64,000 nucleotides of DNA from JANSYL01 sp965229695 (GCA_965229695.1 OZ245921.1:2666001-2730000); one strand, 5' to 3'. Positions 25,251 to 35,112 are shown, counted from the first letter of the stretch. Notes: generated by a model from the sequence alone, not told the origin. Program-made: numbers and translations.

Positions 25251-25267
25251 GAATACAATCCGTATTC
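25251..25267. promoter_or_regulatory. GntR operator candidate
   Basis: GAATAC-AATCC-GTATTC is a perfect 6-bp inverted repeat with a 5-base centre, between the divergent GntR and GlxA-type genes. An extra AATAC half-site lies at 25241. The interrupted AT-rich dyad fits FadR-subfamily operators, and the location would allow control of both directions. Confidence 0.6.
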
Positions 25268-25306
25268 GGGGTTTCTTCCCTATCTGATTACGACATTGAT
25301 GGCCCC

Positions 25307-26257
25307 ATGTCCGACCCTGAGCATTTTGTCTTTCTGCTGTTAGAGGATTTCTCGCATCTGGCCTTTGCCAATGCGGTTGAACCGCTGCGCATTGCCAATC
25401 TGGTCAGCGAGCGAGAGCTTTATCGCTGGTCCTTTGCTGCGGCTGAGGGGAGCACGGTGCGATCATCGAACGGCACGGTCATGCAGGTCGAGCATGATCT
25501 GAGCAACCTGCCTGATTGCGACCGCGTGTTTGTGCTGTCTGGCGTGAATGTGAAAAAGCACACGACCCGAACGCTGGTGGCCGGATTGCGCCGCTTAAAG
25601 CGCCATGGCGTACCGTTGGGCGCGCTTTGTTCGGGGGCATTCGCGCTGGCCCAGGCTGGCTTGCTAGATGGACAACCGGCCGCAATCCATTGGGATTTCC
25701 ACGACAGTTTCACCGAGGAGTTTCCCGATGTGTCGCTGTTGCCGAATGTCTTTGTGGCCGACGCGCCGATTGTCAGCGCCTCGGGCGGAACGGCGACGGC
25801 CGATTTGATTCTACACTTAATCACCCAAACCCATGGCGAGGATCTGTCGATCGCGGTGGCCGATCAGATGGTTTATACCGCTGTGCGCGATGACACCGCC
25901 CAGCAACGCGTATCGATCCAGTCTCGCGCGGGCGGGCGCAGCCCGCGGCTGTCGCAAGCGATCAAAATCATGCGCGGCGCGGTCGAGGAACGCATGCCGG
26001 TGGCCGAGGTTGCACGCCAGGCCGGTGTCTCCACCCGCCAGTTGGAGCGTCTGTTTGGCAAGCACCTCAACACTTCGCCCAAGCGCTACATGATGAATTT
26101 GCGCCTGGAACGGGCGCGGCATTTGCTGGTTCAAACCGAGATGTCGGTCGTCGAGGTGGCGATTGCCTGTGGGTTCGAAAACCCAGGCCATTTTTCCCGC
26201 ATCTACCGTGCGAGCTATGGGGTAAGCCCGATGCAGCAGCGGCGCACCATCGCTTAG
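25307..26257 (+). CDS. GlxA-family AraC regulator (DJ-1/PfpI domain plus AraC HTH)
   Basis: The 316-residue protein has an N-terminal class-I glutamine amidotransferase-like domain (FVFLLLEDFSHLAFANAVEP; nucleophile-elbow-like GALCSGAFALA near 105) and a C-terminal AraC helix-turn-helix pair (VAEVARQAGVSTRQLERLF; VVEVAIACGFENPGHFSRIY). Relatives include GbdR, CdhR and SouR, activators of glycine betaine, carnitine and sarcosine catabolism. This fits the amine-oxidising and MttB genes nearby, though the ligand is an inference. It is divergent from the GntR operon. Confidence 0.88.
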   Translation: MSDPEHFVFLLLEDFSHLAFANAVEPLRIANLVSERELYRWSFAAAEGSTVRSSNGTVMQVEHDLSNLPDCDRVFVLSGVNVKKHTTRTLVAGLRRLKRHGVPLGALCSGAFALAQAGLLDGQPAAIHWDFHDSFTEEFPDVSLLPNVFVADAPIVSASGGTATADLILHLITQTHGEDLSIAVADQMVYTAVRDDTAQQRVSIQSRAGGRSPRLSQAIKIMRGAVEERMPVAEVARQAGVSTRQLERLFGKHLNTSPKRYMMNLRLERARHLLVQTEMSVVEVAIACGFENPGHFSRIYRASYGVSPMQQRRTIA

Positions 26258-26432
26258 ATCGGTGCTTGCACCAGGCTTCGGCCTCTTTGCCGGGGAAAAG
26301 CAATCGCGCCTTAGGTGAGCCGCTTGGTGGTTTCCGCCCCCAAATCTTCACGCGGCAAAACGCTTCGTTGTGGTCGGCTGCGGCTGCCGTTACGCATTGG
26401 GCGGGACAATAAAAGAACGGCAAGGCTAAACC

Positions 26433-29294
26433 ATGAGCCACGGGGGGAACCTCCTTATTCTGATCGCAGTGCTGCCCTTTATCGGCGCGCTGTTGCCTGG
26501 GTTGATGATCCGGGCCGGGCGGAACGTCAGCGCTATTTCAACGGCGGTGCCGACCCTGCTGGCATTTACGATGCTTCTGATCCTGTCGCCCGCTGTGCTG
26601 CGGGGCGAGGTTATCCAGGCGCAGATTGAATGGTTGCCGCAGCTGGGCCTGTCAGCCTCGTTCTTTTTGGATGGTCTTGGGCTGCTTTTTGCCGGGATGA
26701 TCCTGGGCGTAGGCCTGTTGATCACGCTTTACGCGCGTTTCTACCTGTCGGGTGACGATCCGATGGGGCAGTTTTATACCTATCTGTTGCTGTTCCAGGG
26801 CGCGATGCTGGGCATTGTCCTGTCGGATAACATACTGCTTTTGTTGATTTTCTGGGAACTCACCTCGCTCTCTTCCTTCTTGCTGATCGGGTATTGGAAA
26901 CATCTGCCCGAAGGGCGGCAAGGCGCGCGGATGGCCTTGACTGTCACCGGGGCAGGCGGGCTGGCGATGATCGCGGGGATGCTGATCCTGGGCAATATCG
27001 TTGGCAGCTATAATCTGACCGATATCCTGGCGGCGGGCGATCTGATCCGGGCGTCGGATTGGTATCTGCCCGCGCTGATCCTGATCCTGCTGGGCGCGTT
27101 CACCAAGTCGGCGCAGTTCCCCTTCCATTTCTGGTTGCCCCACGCGATGGCCGCGCCAACGCCCGTGTCGGCCTATCTGCATTCGGCGACCATGGTGAAG
27201 GCTGGTGTGTTCCTGATGGCGCGCATGTGGCCCGCGCTGGCGGGCACGGATGCGTGGTTTTATATCGTCGCAACGACGGGTCTGGTGACGATGGTGTTGG
27301 GGGCGCTGATCGCGCTTTTCAAAGACGATCTGAAGGCGCTGCTGGCTTTTTCTACGGTCAGCCATCTGGGCCTTTTGACCATGCTTCTGGGTTTTGGCAC
27401 CCAAGCCGCCGCCGTGGCGGCCGTCTTCCACATCATCAACCACCTGACCTTCAAAGCGGCGCTCTTTATGACCGCGGGCATTGTCGATCACGAGACCCAT
27501 ACCCGCGATATCAAGCGCCTGGGGGGGCTCAGGCATTTGATGCCGATCACTTTCCTGATCGGGACGGTTGCGGCCCTGTCGATGGCGGGCCTGCCGCTGC
27601 TAAACGGGTTCCTGTCGAAAGAGATGATGTTGGAGGAGGCCTCGCACACCGATTGGTTCGGTAGCCATTATGCCGTGCCCGTGCTGGCCACGATTGGGGC
27701 GCTCTTGTCGGTGGCTTATTCCTTCCGCTTCGTCAGCCACGTGTTCCTGGGACCGAAGCGCGACGACTATCCGCACGCACCCCATGACCCGCCATTTGGC
27801 ATGTGGGCCGCGCCCGCGCTTTTGGCGGTGCTGGTGATTGTGATCGGCGTCGCCCCCTTCCTGGCCGAGGGCATTGTCACGGCGGCGGCGAATGCCGTCA
27901 CTGGGGCCGATCTGCACCCGCATCTGAAAATCTGGCACGGGGTGACACCGGCGCTGTGGATGTCGGTGATCGCGATTGTTGGCGGCGCGGTGTTGTTGTC
28001 GATGCATCGCCCGCTGGATCGCGCCTGGATCGCCGCCCCCCGGCCTGAGGCTAAGGTGATCTTTGACTGGCTTATCGACCTGTTTGTCACCATCAGCCGC
28101 TGGATCACCGAGATCACCCATAACGGGGCCATCAGCCGCTACCTGGCGATCTTCACGATCACGGCGGTTATCATGGGTTTTGCCGCCTATTCCGGCAGTG
28201 GCCTTTCGGCGCCGACCCGTGGGCTTTTGGGGGTGCCGCCGGTGATTGCGGTGGGCTGGATCATGCTGATCGTCGCCACGGTTTTGGTGGTTGCCATGCA
28301 TCACCGCCGGTTCCGTGCGCTGACGATCCTGGGCATGATCGGGCTGTCGATTTCGGCGGGTTTCGCCTATCTCTCGGCCCCGGACCTGGCGCTAACGCAA
28401 ATCTCGGTTGAGACCGTCACCATTTTGCTGCTGCTGCTTGCGCTGCACTTCCTGCCCAAGGTCACGCCCAAGGAAAGCCCGGTCAGCCTGCGCATCCGCG
28501 ACGCGATTATTGCGCTGACGGCGGGCACAGGGGTCGGCAGCCTGGCCTATGCCTTCATGCTGCGGGATATCGACACGATTTCCGATTACCACATCGACAA
28601 CAGTTACGAGGGCGGCGGCGGCACCAATGTGGTCAATGTGATCCTGGTCGATTTCCGGGGTTATGACACCTATGGCGAGATCATCGTGCTGGGGATCGCA
28701 GGCTTTGTGATCTACGCCCTGATGCGCGCTTTGCTGGATGGCCCGGCGGCGGCGCGGTTGAAGAACGCTGACTACGCGCAGGACCGCTCGCGCGACCGGC
28801 ACCCGCTGATGATGGTGGTGGTCACCCGCGTCCTGATGCCCATCGCGCTGGTTGTGGGCCTTTATATCTTCCTGCGCGGACATAATGAGCCGGGCGGTGG
28901 CTTTGTCGCCGGGCTGGTCGTGGCCATCGCGCTATTGATGCAATACATGGCCTCGGGCTTTGCCTGGACTCAGGAACGCAAGCGGATTGAATACCACACC
29001 ATGATCGGCCTGGGCGTCGTGATCGCCGGGGCCACCGGGATCGGTTCTTGGCTGTCCGGCACACCATTTCTGACCAGCGCCTATACCTATATCCACCTGC
29101 CCCCGATTGAGGAGTTCGAACTGGCCACCGCGATGCTGTTCGATCTGGGCGTGTTCCTGACCGTGCTGGGGGCCGTTATGTTGATGCTCTACAGCCTCAG
29201 CCGCATCGCGCGCTTCGCGGGTGAGACCGTGAATGTCGATCCCATGGATTACGACCCTGGCGAACACGCCGACGAACCCGAGGAGGCGCGCTGA
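26433..29294 (+). CDS. mrpA: Mrp Na+/H+ antiporter, fused subunits A and B
   Basis: The 953-residue membrane protein contains the NuoL/ND5-like proton channel (LIFWELTSLSSFLLIGYW near 140; KSAQFPFHFWLPHAMAAPTP near 225; LLAFSTVSHLG near 305) followed by the MrpA C-terminal helices. From about residue 780 it continues as a MrpB-like domain (GGGFVAGLVVAIALLMQYMA). The A-B fusion is common in alphaproteobacteria. It is the first of six genes encoding a complete cation/proton antiporter used in pH and salt tolerance of marine bacteria. Confidence 0.93.
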   Translation: MSHGGNLLILIAVLPFIGALLPGLMIRAGRNVSAISTAVPTLLAFTMLLILSPAVLRGEVIQAQIEWLPQLGLSASFFLDGLGLLFAGMILGVGLLITLYARFYLSGDDPMGQFYTYLLLFQGAMLGIVLSDNILLLLIFWELTSLSSFLLIGYWKHLPEGRQGARMALTVTGAGGLAMIAGMLILGNIVGSYNLTDILAAGDLIRASDWYLPALILILLGAFTKSAQFPFHFWLPHAMAAPTPVSAYLHSATMVKAGVFLMARMWPALAGTDAWFYIVATTGLVTMVLGALIALFKDDLKALLAFSTVSHLGLLTMLLGFGTQAAAVAAVFHIINHLTFKAALFMTAGIVDHETHTRDIKRLGGLRHLMPITFLIGTVAALSMAGLPLLNGFLSKEMMLEEASHTDWFGSHYAVPVLATIGALLSVAYSFRFVSHVFLGPKRDDYPHAPHDPPFGMWAAPALLAVLVIVIGVAPFLAEGIVTAAANAVTGADLHPHLKIWHGVTPALWMSVIAIVGGAVLLSMHRPLDRAWIAAPRPEAKVIFDWLIDLFVTISRWITEITHNGAISRYLAIFTITAVIMGFAAYSGSGLSAPTRGLLGVPPVIAVGWIMLIVATVLVVAMHHRRFRALTILGMIGLSISAGFAYLSAPDLALTQISVETVTILLLLLALHFLPKVTPKESPVSLRIRDAIIALTAGTGVGSLAYAFMLRDIDTISDYHIDNSYEGGGGTNVVNVILVDFRGYDTYGEIIVLGIAGFVIYALMRALLDGPAAARLKNADYAQDRSRDRHPLMMVVVTRVLMPIALVVGLYIFLRGHNEPGGGFVAGLVVAIALLMQYMASGFAWTQERKRIEYHTMIGLGVVIAGATGIGSWLSGTPFLTSAYTYIHLPPIEEFELATAMLFDLGVFLTVLGAVMLMLYSLSRIARFAGETVNVDPMDYDPGEHADEPEEAR

Positions 29295-29295
29295 G

Positions 29296-29658
29296 ATGGA
29301 AATCATTGTTGCCAGCAGCATCGGCGTTCTGACGGCGGGTGGGGTCTATCTGCTGCTGCGGCTTAGGACCTTTCCGGTGATCCTGGGCCTCACGCTTTTG
29401 TCTTACGCCGTGAATGTTTTTCTGTTTGCCAGCGGGCGCTTGGCCATCGACCAATCCCCGATCCTGGCCCGCTATGGCGAGGCGAGCTATACCGACCCGC
29501 TGCCGCAAGCGCTTGTGCTGACGGCCATCGTGATCTCATTCGGGATGACGGCGGTTTTGGTGATGATCGGGCTGGGCGCCTATCTGGAGGCGGAAAGCGA
29601 CCGGATCGATATCGACCCCGAGGCCGATGATACGGCTGATGAGGGGGAGGGCGCGTAA
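29296..29658 (+). CDS. mrpC: Mrp antiporter subunit C
   Basis: The 120-residue protein has three transmembrane helices and is NuoK-like (LLLRLRTFPVILGLTLLSYA; DPLPQALVLTAIVISFGMTA). The acidic C-terminal tail is short. It starts one base after the mrpA stop and ends overlapping mrpD by one base, in the standard Mrp order. Confidence 0.93.
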   Translation: MEIIVASSIGVLTAGGVYLLLRLRTFPVILGLTLLSYAVNVFLFASGRLAIDQSPILARYGEASYTDPLPQALVLTAIVISFGMTAVLVMIGLGAYLEAESDRIDIDPEADDTADEGEGA

Positions 29659-31187
29659 TGCATTGGATTATCCTGCCCGTCGTTCTGCCCGCCATGCTGG
29701 CCCCGCTGATCGGCTTTGTGATGCGCCATGACATTGTGCTTGCGCGCGTGGCCTCGGCCGTGGGAACCGGGCTGCTATTGGCGATTGCGCTTGTCCTGAC
29801 CACGATGGCGGCCGATGGCACCACCCATGTCTACCGCCTGGGCGATTGGCCTGCGCCCTTTGGCATCGTCTTGGTGCTCGACCGTCTGTCAGCCTTGATG
29901 GTTCTGCTCACCTCGGTGTTGGCGCTGATTGTTTTGATCCATGCCATCGCCACCGGCTGGGATGCGCGCGGGCGGCATTTCCATGCGCTGTTCCAGTTCC
30001 AATTGATGGGGATTTGCGGCGCGTTTCTGACCGGCGATATCTTCAACCTCTTTGTTTTCTTTGAGGTTCTTCTGATCGCCTCCTACGGGTTGATGATCCA
30101 CTCCGGCGGCAAGGACCGGATGCGCGCGGGGCTGCAATATGTGGTCATGAACCTGGCCGGATCGACGCTGTTTCTGTTTGCGCTTGGCACGCTTTATGCC
30201 TCGACCGGCACGCTCAACATCGCTGACCTGGCCGCCCGCATCCCCGAGATCCCGCCCGAGGAGGCCGCCCTGGTCCGCGTTGCGGCGATGCTGTTGATGA
30301 TCGTCTTTGCGGTGAAGGCCGCGCTTTTCCCGGTGCAGTTCTGGCTGCCCGCGACCTATGCCAATGCGCCAGCACCGGTGGCGGCGCTGTTTGCGATTAT
30401 GACCAAGGTTGGGGCCTATGCGATCCTGCGCATCCATACGACCGCCTTTGGCCCGGGCGTTGCCGGAACCGAAGACATTGGGGCCACATGGTTGTTCCCG
30501 GCGGCCATCATCACCATCGCTGTGGGGGCGGTTGGTGTCTTGGGCGCGCGCCGACTGTTGCCGCTGATCGCCTTTTCGGTGGTGGGCTCGATGGGCACTT
30601 TGCTGATCGCAGTGGCGGCGTTTTCGACGACTGCGACCTCGGCTGCGCTTTACTATATGGTGCATTCGACTTTTGCCGCCGCCAGCCTGTTCTTGATCGC
30701 TGATCTTGTCGTCACACGGCGCTCAGCCGACACGTTGCGCCCGGAACCGCCGACCGTGCAGAACGGGCTTTTCGCAGCACTGTTCTTTGCGGCGGCCATC
30801 GCCATGGCGGGTATGCCGCCCCTCAGCGGGTTTTTGGGCAAGCTTTTGGTCCTGGATGCGCTGCGCGAGCCGGGCGCCATGGCGTGGGCTTGGACGGCGA
30901 TCCTGCTTGGCTCGCTCCTGACCATACTGGGGTTTGCGCGCGCTGGCAGCACGCTGTTCTGGAAATCCACAGCGATCCCGGTACCGGAGGCTGCGCCCGA
31001 GGCCGCGCCCCCATCGCCCGCGACCCCGGCCCAAGTGGCCCCGGTGATGCTGGCGCTGGCGACATTGGTGGCACTGGCGGTCTTCGCCGGGCCGGTTGCG
31101 GCCTATCTCGAAGACACCTCGGCCCAGCTATTCAACCGGGCGGGCTATGTTAACGCCGTGCTTGGCACGGGCGGGGAGGGGAATTGA
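29658..31187 (+). CDS. mrpD: Mrp antiporter subunit D
   Basis: The 509-residue protein is an NuoM/N-like antiporter subunit with about 14 helices. The family Lys and Glu regions are visible (FNLFVFFEVLLIASYGLM near 130; VKAALFPVQFWLPATYANAP near 220). It sits between mrpC and mrpE. With MrpA it forms the ion-translocating core. Confidence 0.93.
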   Translation: MHWIILPVVLPAMLAPLIGFVMRHDIVLARVASAVGTGLLLAIALVLTTMAADGTTHVYRLGDWPAPFGIVLVLDRLSALMVLLTSVLALIVLIHAIATGWDARGRHFHALFQFQLMGICGAFLTGDIFNLFVFFEVLLIASYGLMIHSGGKDRMRAGLQYVVMNLAGSTLFLFALGTLYASTGTLNIADLAARIPEIPPEEAALVRVAAMLLMIVFAVKAALFPVQFWLPATYANAPAPVAALFAIMTKVGAYAILRIHTTAFGPGVAGTEDIGATWLFPAAIITIAVGAVGVLGARRLLPLIAFSVVGSMGTLLIAVAAFSTTATSAALYYMVHSTFAAASLFLIADLVVTRRSADTLRPEPPTVQNGLFAALFFAAAIAMAGMPPLSGFLGKLLVLDALREPGAMAWAWTAILLGSLLTILGFARAGSTLFWKSTAIPVPEAAPEAAPPSPATPAQVAPVMLALATLVALAVFAGPVAAYLEDTSAQLFNRAGYVNAVLGTGGEGN

Positions 31188-31191
31188 TCCG

Positions 31192-31683
31192 ATGCTGATG
31201 CGCCTGATCCCACACCCGCTTCTGAGCCTCACACTGATCCTGGTCTGGATTGGTCTGGTGAACACCTTCACGCTTGGCAATCTGATCCTGGGTACGTTCT
31301 TTGGTTTGGTCATCCCGATGCTAACGGCGGCCTATTGGCCCGACCGGCCCGCCATTCGCCGCCCGCTGAAGGTGGCCGAGTATATGCTGATCGTGCTGTG
31401 GGATATCGTCATCGCAAATATCCAGGTGGCGATGATCATCCTGTTCAAACGCGAACGCTCGATCCATTCGCAATGGATACCGGTGCCGCTGGAACTGACC
31501 TCGGCCGAGGCGATTACGGTCCTAGCGAGCACCATCACCATGACCCCAGGCACCGTTTCGGCCACGCTGGCGGCCGATGGCAGCGCGATCCTTGTGCATT
31601 GTTTGCACACCGACGATCCCGATGCTGTGCGGGACGAGATCAAAACCCGCTATGAGCGGCGCTTGCTGGAGATCTTCCCATGA
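31192..31683 (+). CDS. mrpE: Mrp antiporter subunit E
   Basis: The 163-residue protein starts MLMRLIPHPLLSLTLILVWI, with two or three N-terminal helices and a cytoplasmic C-terminal domain containing TITMTPGTVSATLAADGS, typical of MrpE. The start at 31192 follows GGGGAGGGG in the end of mrpD. It overlaps mrpF by four bases. Confidence 0.92.
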   Translation: MLMRLIPHPLLSLTLILVWIGLVNTFTLGNLILGTFFGLVIPMLTAAYWPDRPAIRRPLKVAEYMLIVLWDIVIANIQVAMIILFKRERSIHSQWIPVPLELTSAEAITVLASTITMTPGTVSATLAADGSAILVHCLHTDDPDAVRDEIKTRYERRLLEIFP

Positions 31684-31949
31684 TCGAATACGCCCTTTTC
31701 TTTGCCGCCGGATGTTACGGCGTGGCGCTATTGCTCGATCTCTGGCGCATCGCGGTGGGGCCGGATGCCGCCGACCGTATCCTGGCGCTCGATACCATGG
31801 TGATCAATGTGATCGCGCTTTTGGTGCTTTACGGCGTCTGGCGCGGCACCGCGATTTATTTCGAAGCTGCCATGCTTTTTGCCATGGTTGGGTTTGTCGC
31901 CACCGTCGCCTACTGCCGCTTTATCCTGCGCGGCGATATCATCGAATAG
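31680..31949 (+). CDS. mrpF: Mrp antiporter subunit F
   Basis: The 89-residue protein has three transmembrane helices with the family motif GPDAADRILALDTM and a conserved ending YCRFILRGD. It is a small accessory subunit. It overlaps mrpE by ATGA and is followed 10 bp later by mrpG. Confidence 0.92.
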   Translation: MIEYALFFAAGCYGVALLLDLWRIAVGPDAADRILALDTMVINVIALLVLYGVWRGTAIYFEAAMLFAMVGFVATVAYCRFILRGDIIE

Positions 31950-31959
31950 GGGTGACCTC

Positions 31960-32334
31960 ATGAGCTTTATCGCAGAACTCCTTATCTCGATCGCCCTGGT
32001 CATCAGCGGCATCTTCGGCTTCGTCGGGTCCTACGGGCTGGTGAAGCTCAAAAACACGCTGCAACGGCTGCACGCCCCAACCAAAGCGACCACCTTGGGC
32101 GTCGGTGGTGTTCTAATTGCTTCGATGATTTTCTTTTACGCCAAGACCGGCCACATCTCGGTCCACGAGATGCTGATTACGCTGTTCTTGTTTCTGACCG
32201 CGCCGATCACGGCGAACTTCCTGGCCAAAGCTTATATGGCCCGAAACCTGCGTGAGGAGGATTTGCCCGACCGCACGGGTGAGTTCGGATGGTCGGTATA
32301 TGACGACCCGCCAGAAAGGGATGCGGAGCGCTGA
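31960..32334 (+). CDS. mrpG: Mrp antiporter subunit G
   Basis: The 124-residue protein has three helices and the MrpG signature GLVKLKNTLQRLHAPTKATT, then FLTAPITANFLAKAY. It closes the mrp operon. The start at 31960 follows GGGGTGA. Confidence 0.92.
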   Translation: MSFIAELLISIALVISGIFGFVGSYGLVKLKNTLQRLHAPTKATTLGVGGVLIASMIFFYAKTGHISVHEMLITLFLFLTAPITANFLAKAYMARNLREEDLPDRTGEFGWSVYDDPPERDAER

Positions 32335-33002
32335 AAAGGCGGCCGGGGTATTTTGTCGTGAGGCGCAGATTTTGAGTCTCGGAGTGTCGTAGCTGAGATT
32401 GCTTTAACCCATGGCCATCCAGATTTCGAAATCATCAATGCCCTTCGAGACATGCTCCCAAAGGTAGATTGCGGCGCTGATCACGCCCGCAATCTACGGC
32501 TGGGGTTGTGTGCTCATCAGCGTAAAAAATGGAGCCGCCGAACCAAATTTCTGGTCTATTTCACGCGCCCGTTGCCAGATGCTGTCGCCAGAGTTTGAAC
32601 TAAGACAGCGGGCGGTTTTGTGTGGGTGAATACTTGCCCTCGAAATATCCATGACGCGATGGCCTTTTGGCCCAATCGTGTTTTTTAGATGCTTTTGCGG
32701 CCTCTGAAGATACTGGCTTCCTAGTTTTGGGGAGCATGCTTGCCGGGCCTGGGATTTGCGCGTTTGCCGTCGCGCATCAACGTCGCCGATCCCATTGATC
32801 GACCGCGCAGTGTTTGACGGCCACGGCCCTAAATCCGGCCTGCCCGACATCCTGCCGAGGCCCCCGGAAGCTTTGCGCCAATCGGCTTTGACGATGACCC
32901 ACCCAAGTAACAGATCGGTGATCGCCAATGCGGGTTTTCCCTGATTGGCAAACACCAAGCTGTGTTACGATCATAAGGCCCTTGGCGAACCACACTTGAG
33001 GC
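32335..33002. other. Intergenic stretch without a recognised gene
   Basis: A 668-bp gap between mrpG and the AraC gene. A 154-codon minus-strand frame (32494-32958) and shorter plus-strand frames exist, but none shows a recognisable domain or a clear ribosome site, and their composition looks like shadow coding. The stretch may be decayed sequence at the border of the accessory region. Confidence 0.5.
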
Positions 33003-34043
33003 ATGAGCATGCAGCCCTCGGCCGTGCTGAACCTGTCGAACTACCGCAATAGCGATCGCGCTGAAGTTTGGCGATCGTTCAACTCCGGCGTATTCGAGCT
33101 TGAGCCGTTGATGCGGCCCGCCCGCGAAATCAATGCCAATCTCTGCTGCTATCGCATCGGGCAATCAGTGATCGGTCGGTATGCCCATAGCGGCAACAGC
33201 ATTCGAAGCGTGTCGACAACCAGTGCGATGCAGCGGGAAGAATTATTGGTTTTGCGCATGCATCTGTCGGGATCAAGCGAAGGTATTATCAACGATCAAG
33301 CCTACAGAACTTCCCGCTCTCACCTTCTGTTTTACGATTATAATCAATCGCTTGATGCAACAAACCATCCAACCGAATTCATCAGCTTCACCTTTCCTTA
33401 CGCGGCCATCGGATATGATCCATCGCAGCACAACGGTTTGTTTCAAATCGATTTGAACTCACCCAGCGGGATCATGATCCGCAATAATTTGGAGATGATG
33501 CAGCAATTGGTTCCCAAGCTTTCGCTGCAAGATGCGGGGGCCTTGGCAGATGGGTTTACCGGGCTTTTGGCCGGGCTTTTGTGGAACGATCTGCGCGATG
33601 ACACGCTTTACAGAAAGTTCCTGGCGGGGCGTGAGGTGGCGGTGCGGCGCTTTGTGAAAAACAATCTGAAGACCCCCGGCCTTGATGCCGACATGATTTG
33701 CAAATCGCTCAACCTGTCGCGCGCTGTACTCTACCGGATTTATCAGCCCGAAGGCGGTGTCAGCCATGCGATTACAACCCTTCGCTTGGAGGGGGCGTAT
33801 CGCGACCTTGCCATATCCGAGCCGAAGCGCGGCGTGATTGCTCAGGTCGCACAGAGCTGGTGTTTTTTCGACGGCGCGCATTTTTCAAGACTGTTCCGAC
33901 AGACCTTCGCCGTGACGCCGAGTGATGCCATCGGGTCCGCCCGTGGGGCTTGGCCGCAACCTTGCAATCTAGCCGAGCCGGTTGAGAGCCTGCCTGCTAA
34001 AGCGACGCGCCTGAGATCGCTTTACGAAGACGCCCCGGCATAG
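33003..34043 (+). CDS. AraC-family regulator, paralog 1
   Basis: The 346-residue protein has an N-terminal sensor domain of the AraC-binding-2 kind (EVWRSFNSGVFELEPL; YRIGQSVIGRYAHSGNSIR; YAAIGYDPSQHNGLF) and a C-terminal AraC helix-turn-helix (DADMICKSLNLSRAVLYRIY; FFDGAHFSRLFRQTF). It is one of three clear paralogs in 33-42 kb and is convergent with paralog 2, 28 bp apart. The signal is unknown. Surrounding the FG-GAP/Hint protein gene, the three may control surface-protein expression; that link is only by position. Confidence 0.85.
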   Translation: MSMQPSAVLNLSNYRNSDRAEVWRSFNSGVFELEPLMRPAREINANLCCYRIGQSVIGRYAHSGNSIRSVSTTSAMQREELLVLRMHLSGSSEGIINDQAYRTSRSHLLFYDYNQSLDATNHPTEFISFTFPYAAIGYDPSQHNGLFQIDLNSPSGIMIRNNLEMMQQLVPKLSLQDAGALADGFTGLLAGLLWNDLRDDTLYRKFLAGREVAVRRFVKNNLKTPGLDADMICKSLNLSRAVLYRIYQPEGGVSHAITTLRLEGAYRDLAISEPKRGVIAQVAQSWCFFDGAHFSRLFRQTFAVTPSDAIGSARGAWPQPCNLAEPVESLPAKATRLRSLYEDAPA

Positions 34044-34071
34044 CTGGCGCAACGAAACCAAGGGCGCGGCA

Positions 34072-35112
34072 CTAGTTATAGAAATCAACGAGATGGGACA
34101 CCCCGCTTTGGGGAGCGATCTCGCCAGGGGCCTCGGCGGGGGGCGTCGGGTTCAGCGCGTGCAGGGCCGAGCCCAGGGCATCAATGGGTTTGAAGCCAAA
34201 GGCGTTGCGAAACAGCCGCGAAAAATGTGCCTGATCCGAAAACGCCCAATAGCGCGAGACCCGCAACACGGCCCCGCGTTCCGGCGCGGAGTGGGACAGG
34301 TCGTCAAGTGCGTGCTCCAGCCGCAGCTTGGTGATCATACGGTTCACGCCCCCTTCCGGCGCGAGCATCCGGTAAAGCACAGGCCGCGACAAACCGACGG
34401 CCGAACAGATCATGTCGGCGCTCAACGAAGGGTTTCGCAAATTATCGGCGATGAAGCGACGTACCGCGACCTCTTTCGCATAGGCGCTTTTTTGGATCAC
34501 CGATTCCTCGCGCATCTCGCGCGTCACCAGCCCTTGCAGCAGGCCACAAAACCCATCCGCCAGCCGGTTGGCCTGTTCGATATCCGCCCTGGGCAGCAGC
34601 TCTAAAATGAGTTCCAGATTGCTTCGCAGAACCAGCCCAGTGGGCGAGTTCATCATGAACTGCACCAAATGCGGATGCTTTGACGGGTCATACCCAATCG
34701 CGCCGTAGGGCATTGTAAAGCTGATGTAATCGACATCCTCGGTTTCGGCATTCAGGTCTTGGTGAAAGTCAAACAGCGTGAAGCGATCAGACTGCATCTG
34801 AAAACCGGCATCGCTCATTAAGCCTTTGGTATGGCCGCGGCGGTGCATTCTCAGCACGAACAGGTCTTCACGCTCGACCTTCAGGCTCTGCTGGGTCCGC
34901 CTCACGTTGTTGCTTGTGACTGCGTATTGTCCAAGCACGGTCTGGCCAATCCGGTAGGATTTGGCACGGGCGGCAAAGGGTTTGCCGTTGATGTCGGGCA
35001 TCGCCAGATCGAACAGGCCTGAATTATAGGCGCGCCATGCATCTTTCCGGTGCTCTGGCGCCAGCAGCGATGTGTCCAATGACATCGACGGCAGCGAAAA
35101 CCGCGTGTTCAT
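34072..35112 (-). CDS. AraC-family regulator, paralog 2
   Basis: The 346-residue protein is collinear with paralog 1: AWRAYNSGLFDLAMPD, YRIGQTVLGQYAVTSNNVRR, YGAIGYDPSKHPHLVQF, then the helix-turn-helix pair (SADMICSAVGLSRPVLYRML; FSDQAHFSRLFRNAFGF). Both paralogs share an unusual insertion of a Gly-Gly-Val segment after the first recognition helix (PEGGVNRMITKLRLE). It points away from the FG-GAP operon, with an 800-bp gap between. Confidence 0.85.
   Translation of the reverse strand: MNTRFSLPSMSLDTSLLAPEHRKDAWRAYNSGLFDLAMPDINGKPFAARAKSYRIGQTVLGQYAVTSNNVRRTQQSLKVEREDLFVLRMHRRGHTKGLMSDAGFQMQSDRFTLFDFHQDLNAETEDVDYISFTMPYGAIGYDPSKHPHLVQFMMNSPTGLVLRSNLELILELLPRADIEQANRLADGFCGLLQGLVTREMREESVIQKSAYAKEVAVRRFIADNLRNPSLSADMICSAVGLSRPVLYRMLAPEGGVNRMITKLRLEHALDDLSHSAPERGAVLRVSRYWAFSDQAHFSRLFRNAFGFKPIDALGSALHALNPTPPAEAPGEIAPQSGVSHLVDFYN

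Noticed and set aside
32494..32958. 154-codon minus-strand frame in the gap after mrpG
   Set aside because: No recognisable domain, no ribosome site and irregular composition; not supported as a gene or as an identifiable transposase fragment.
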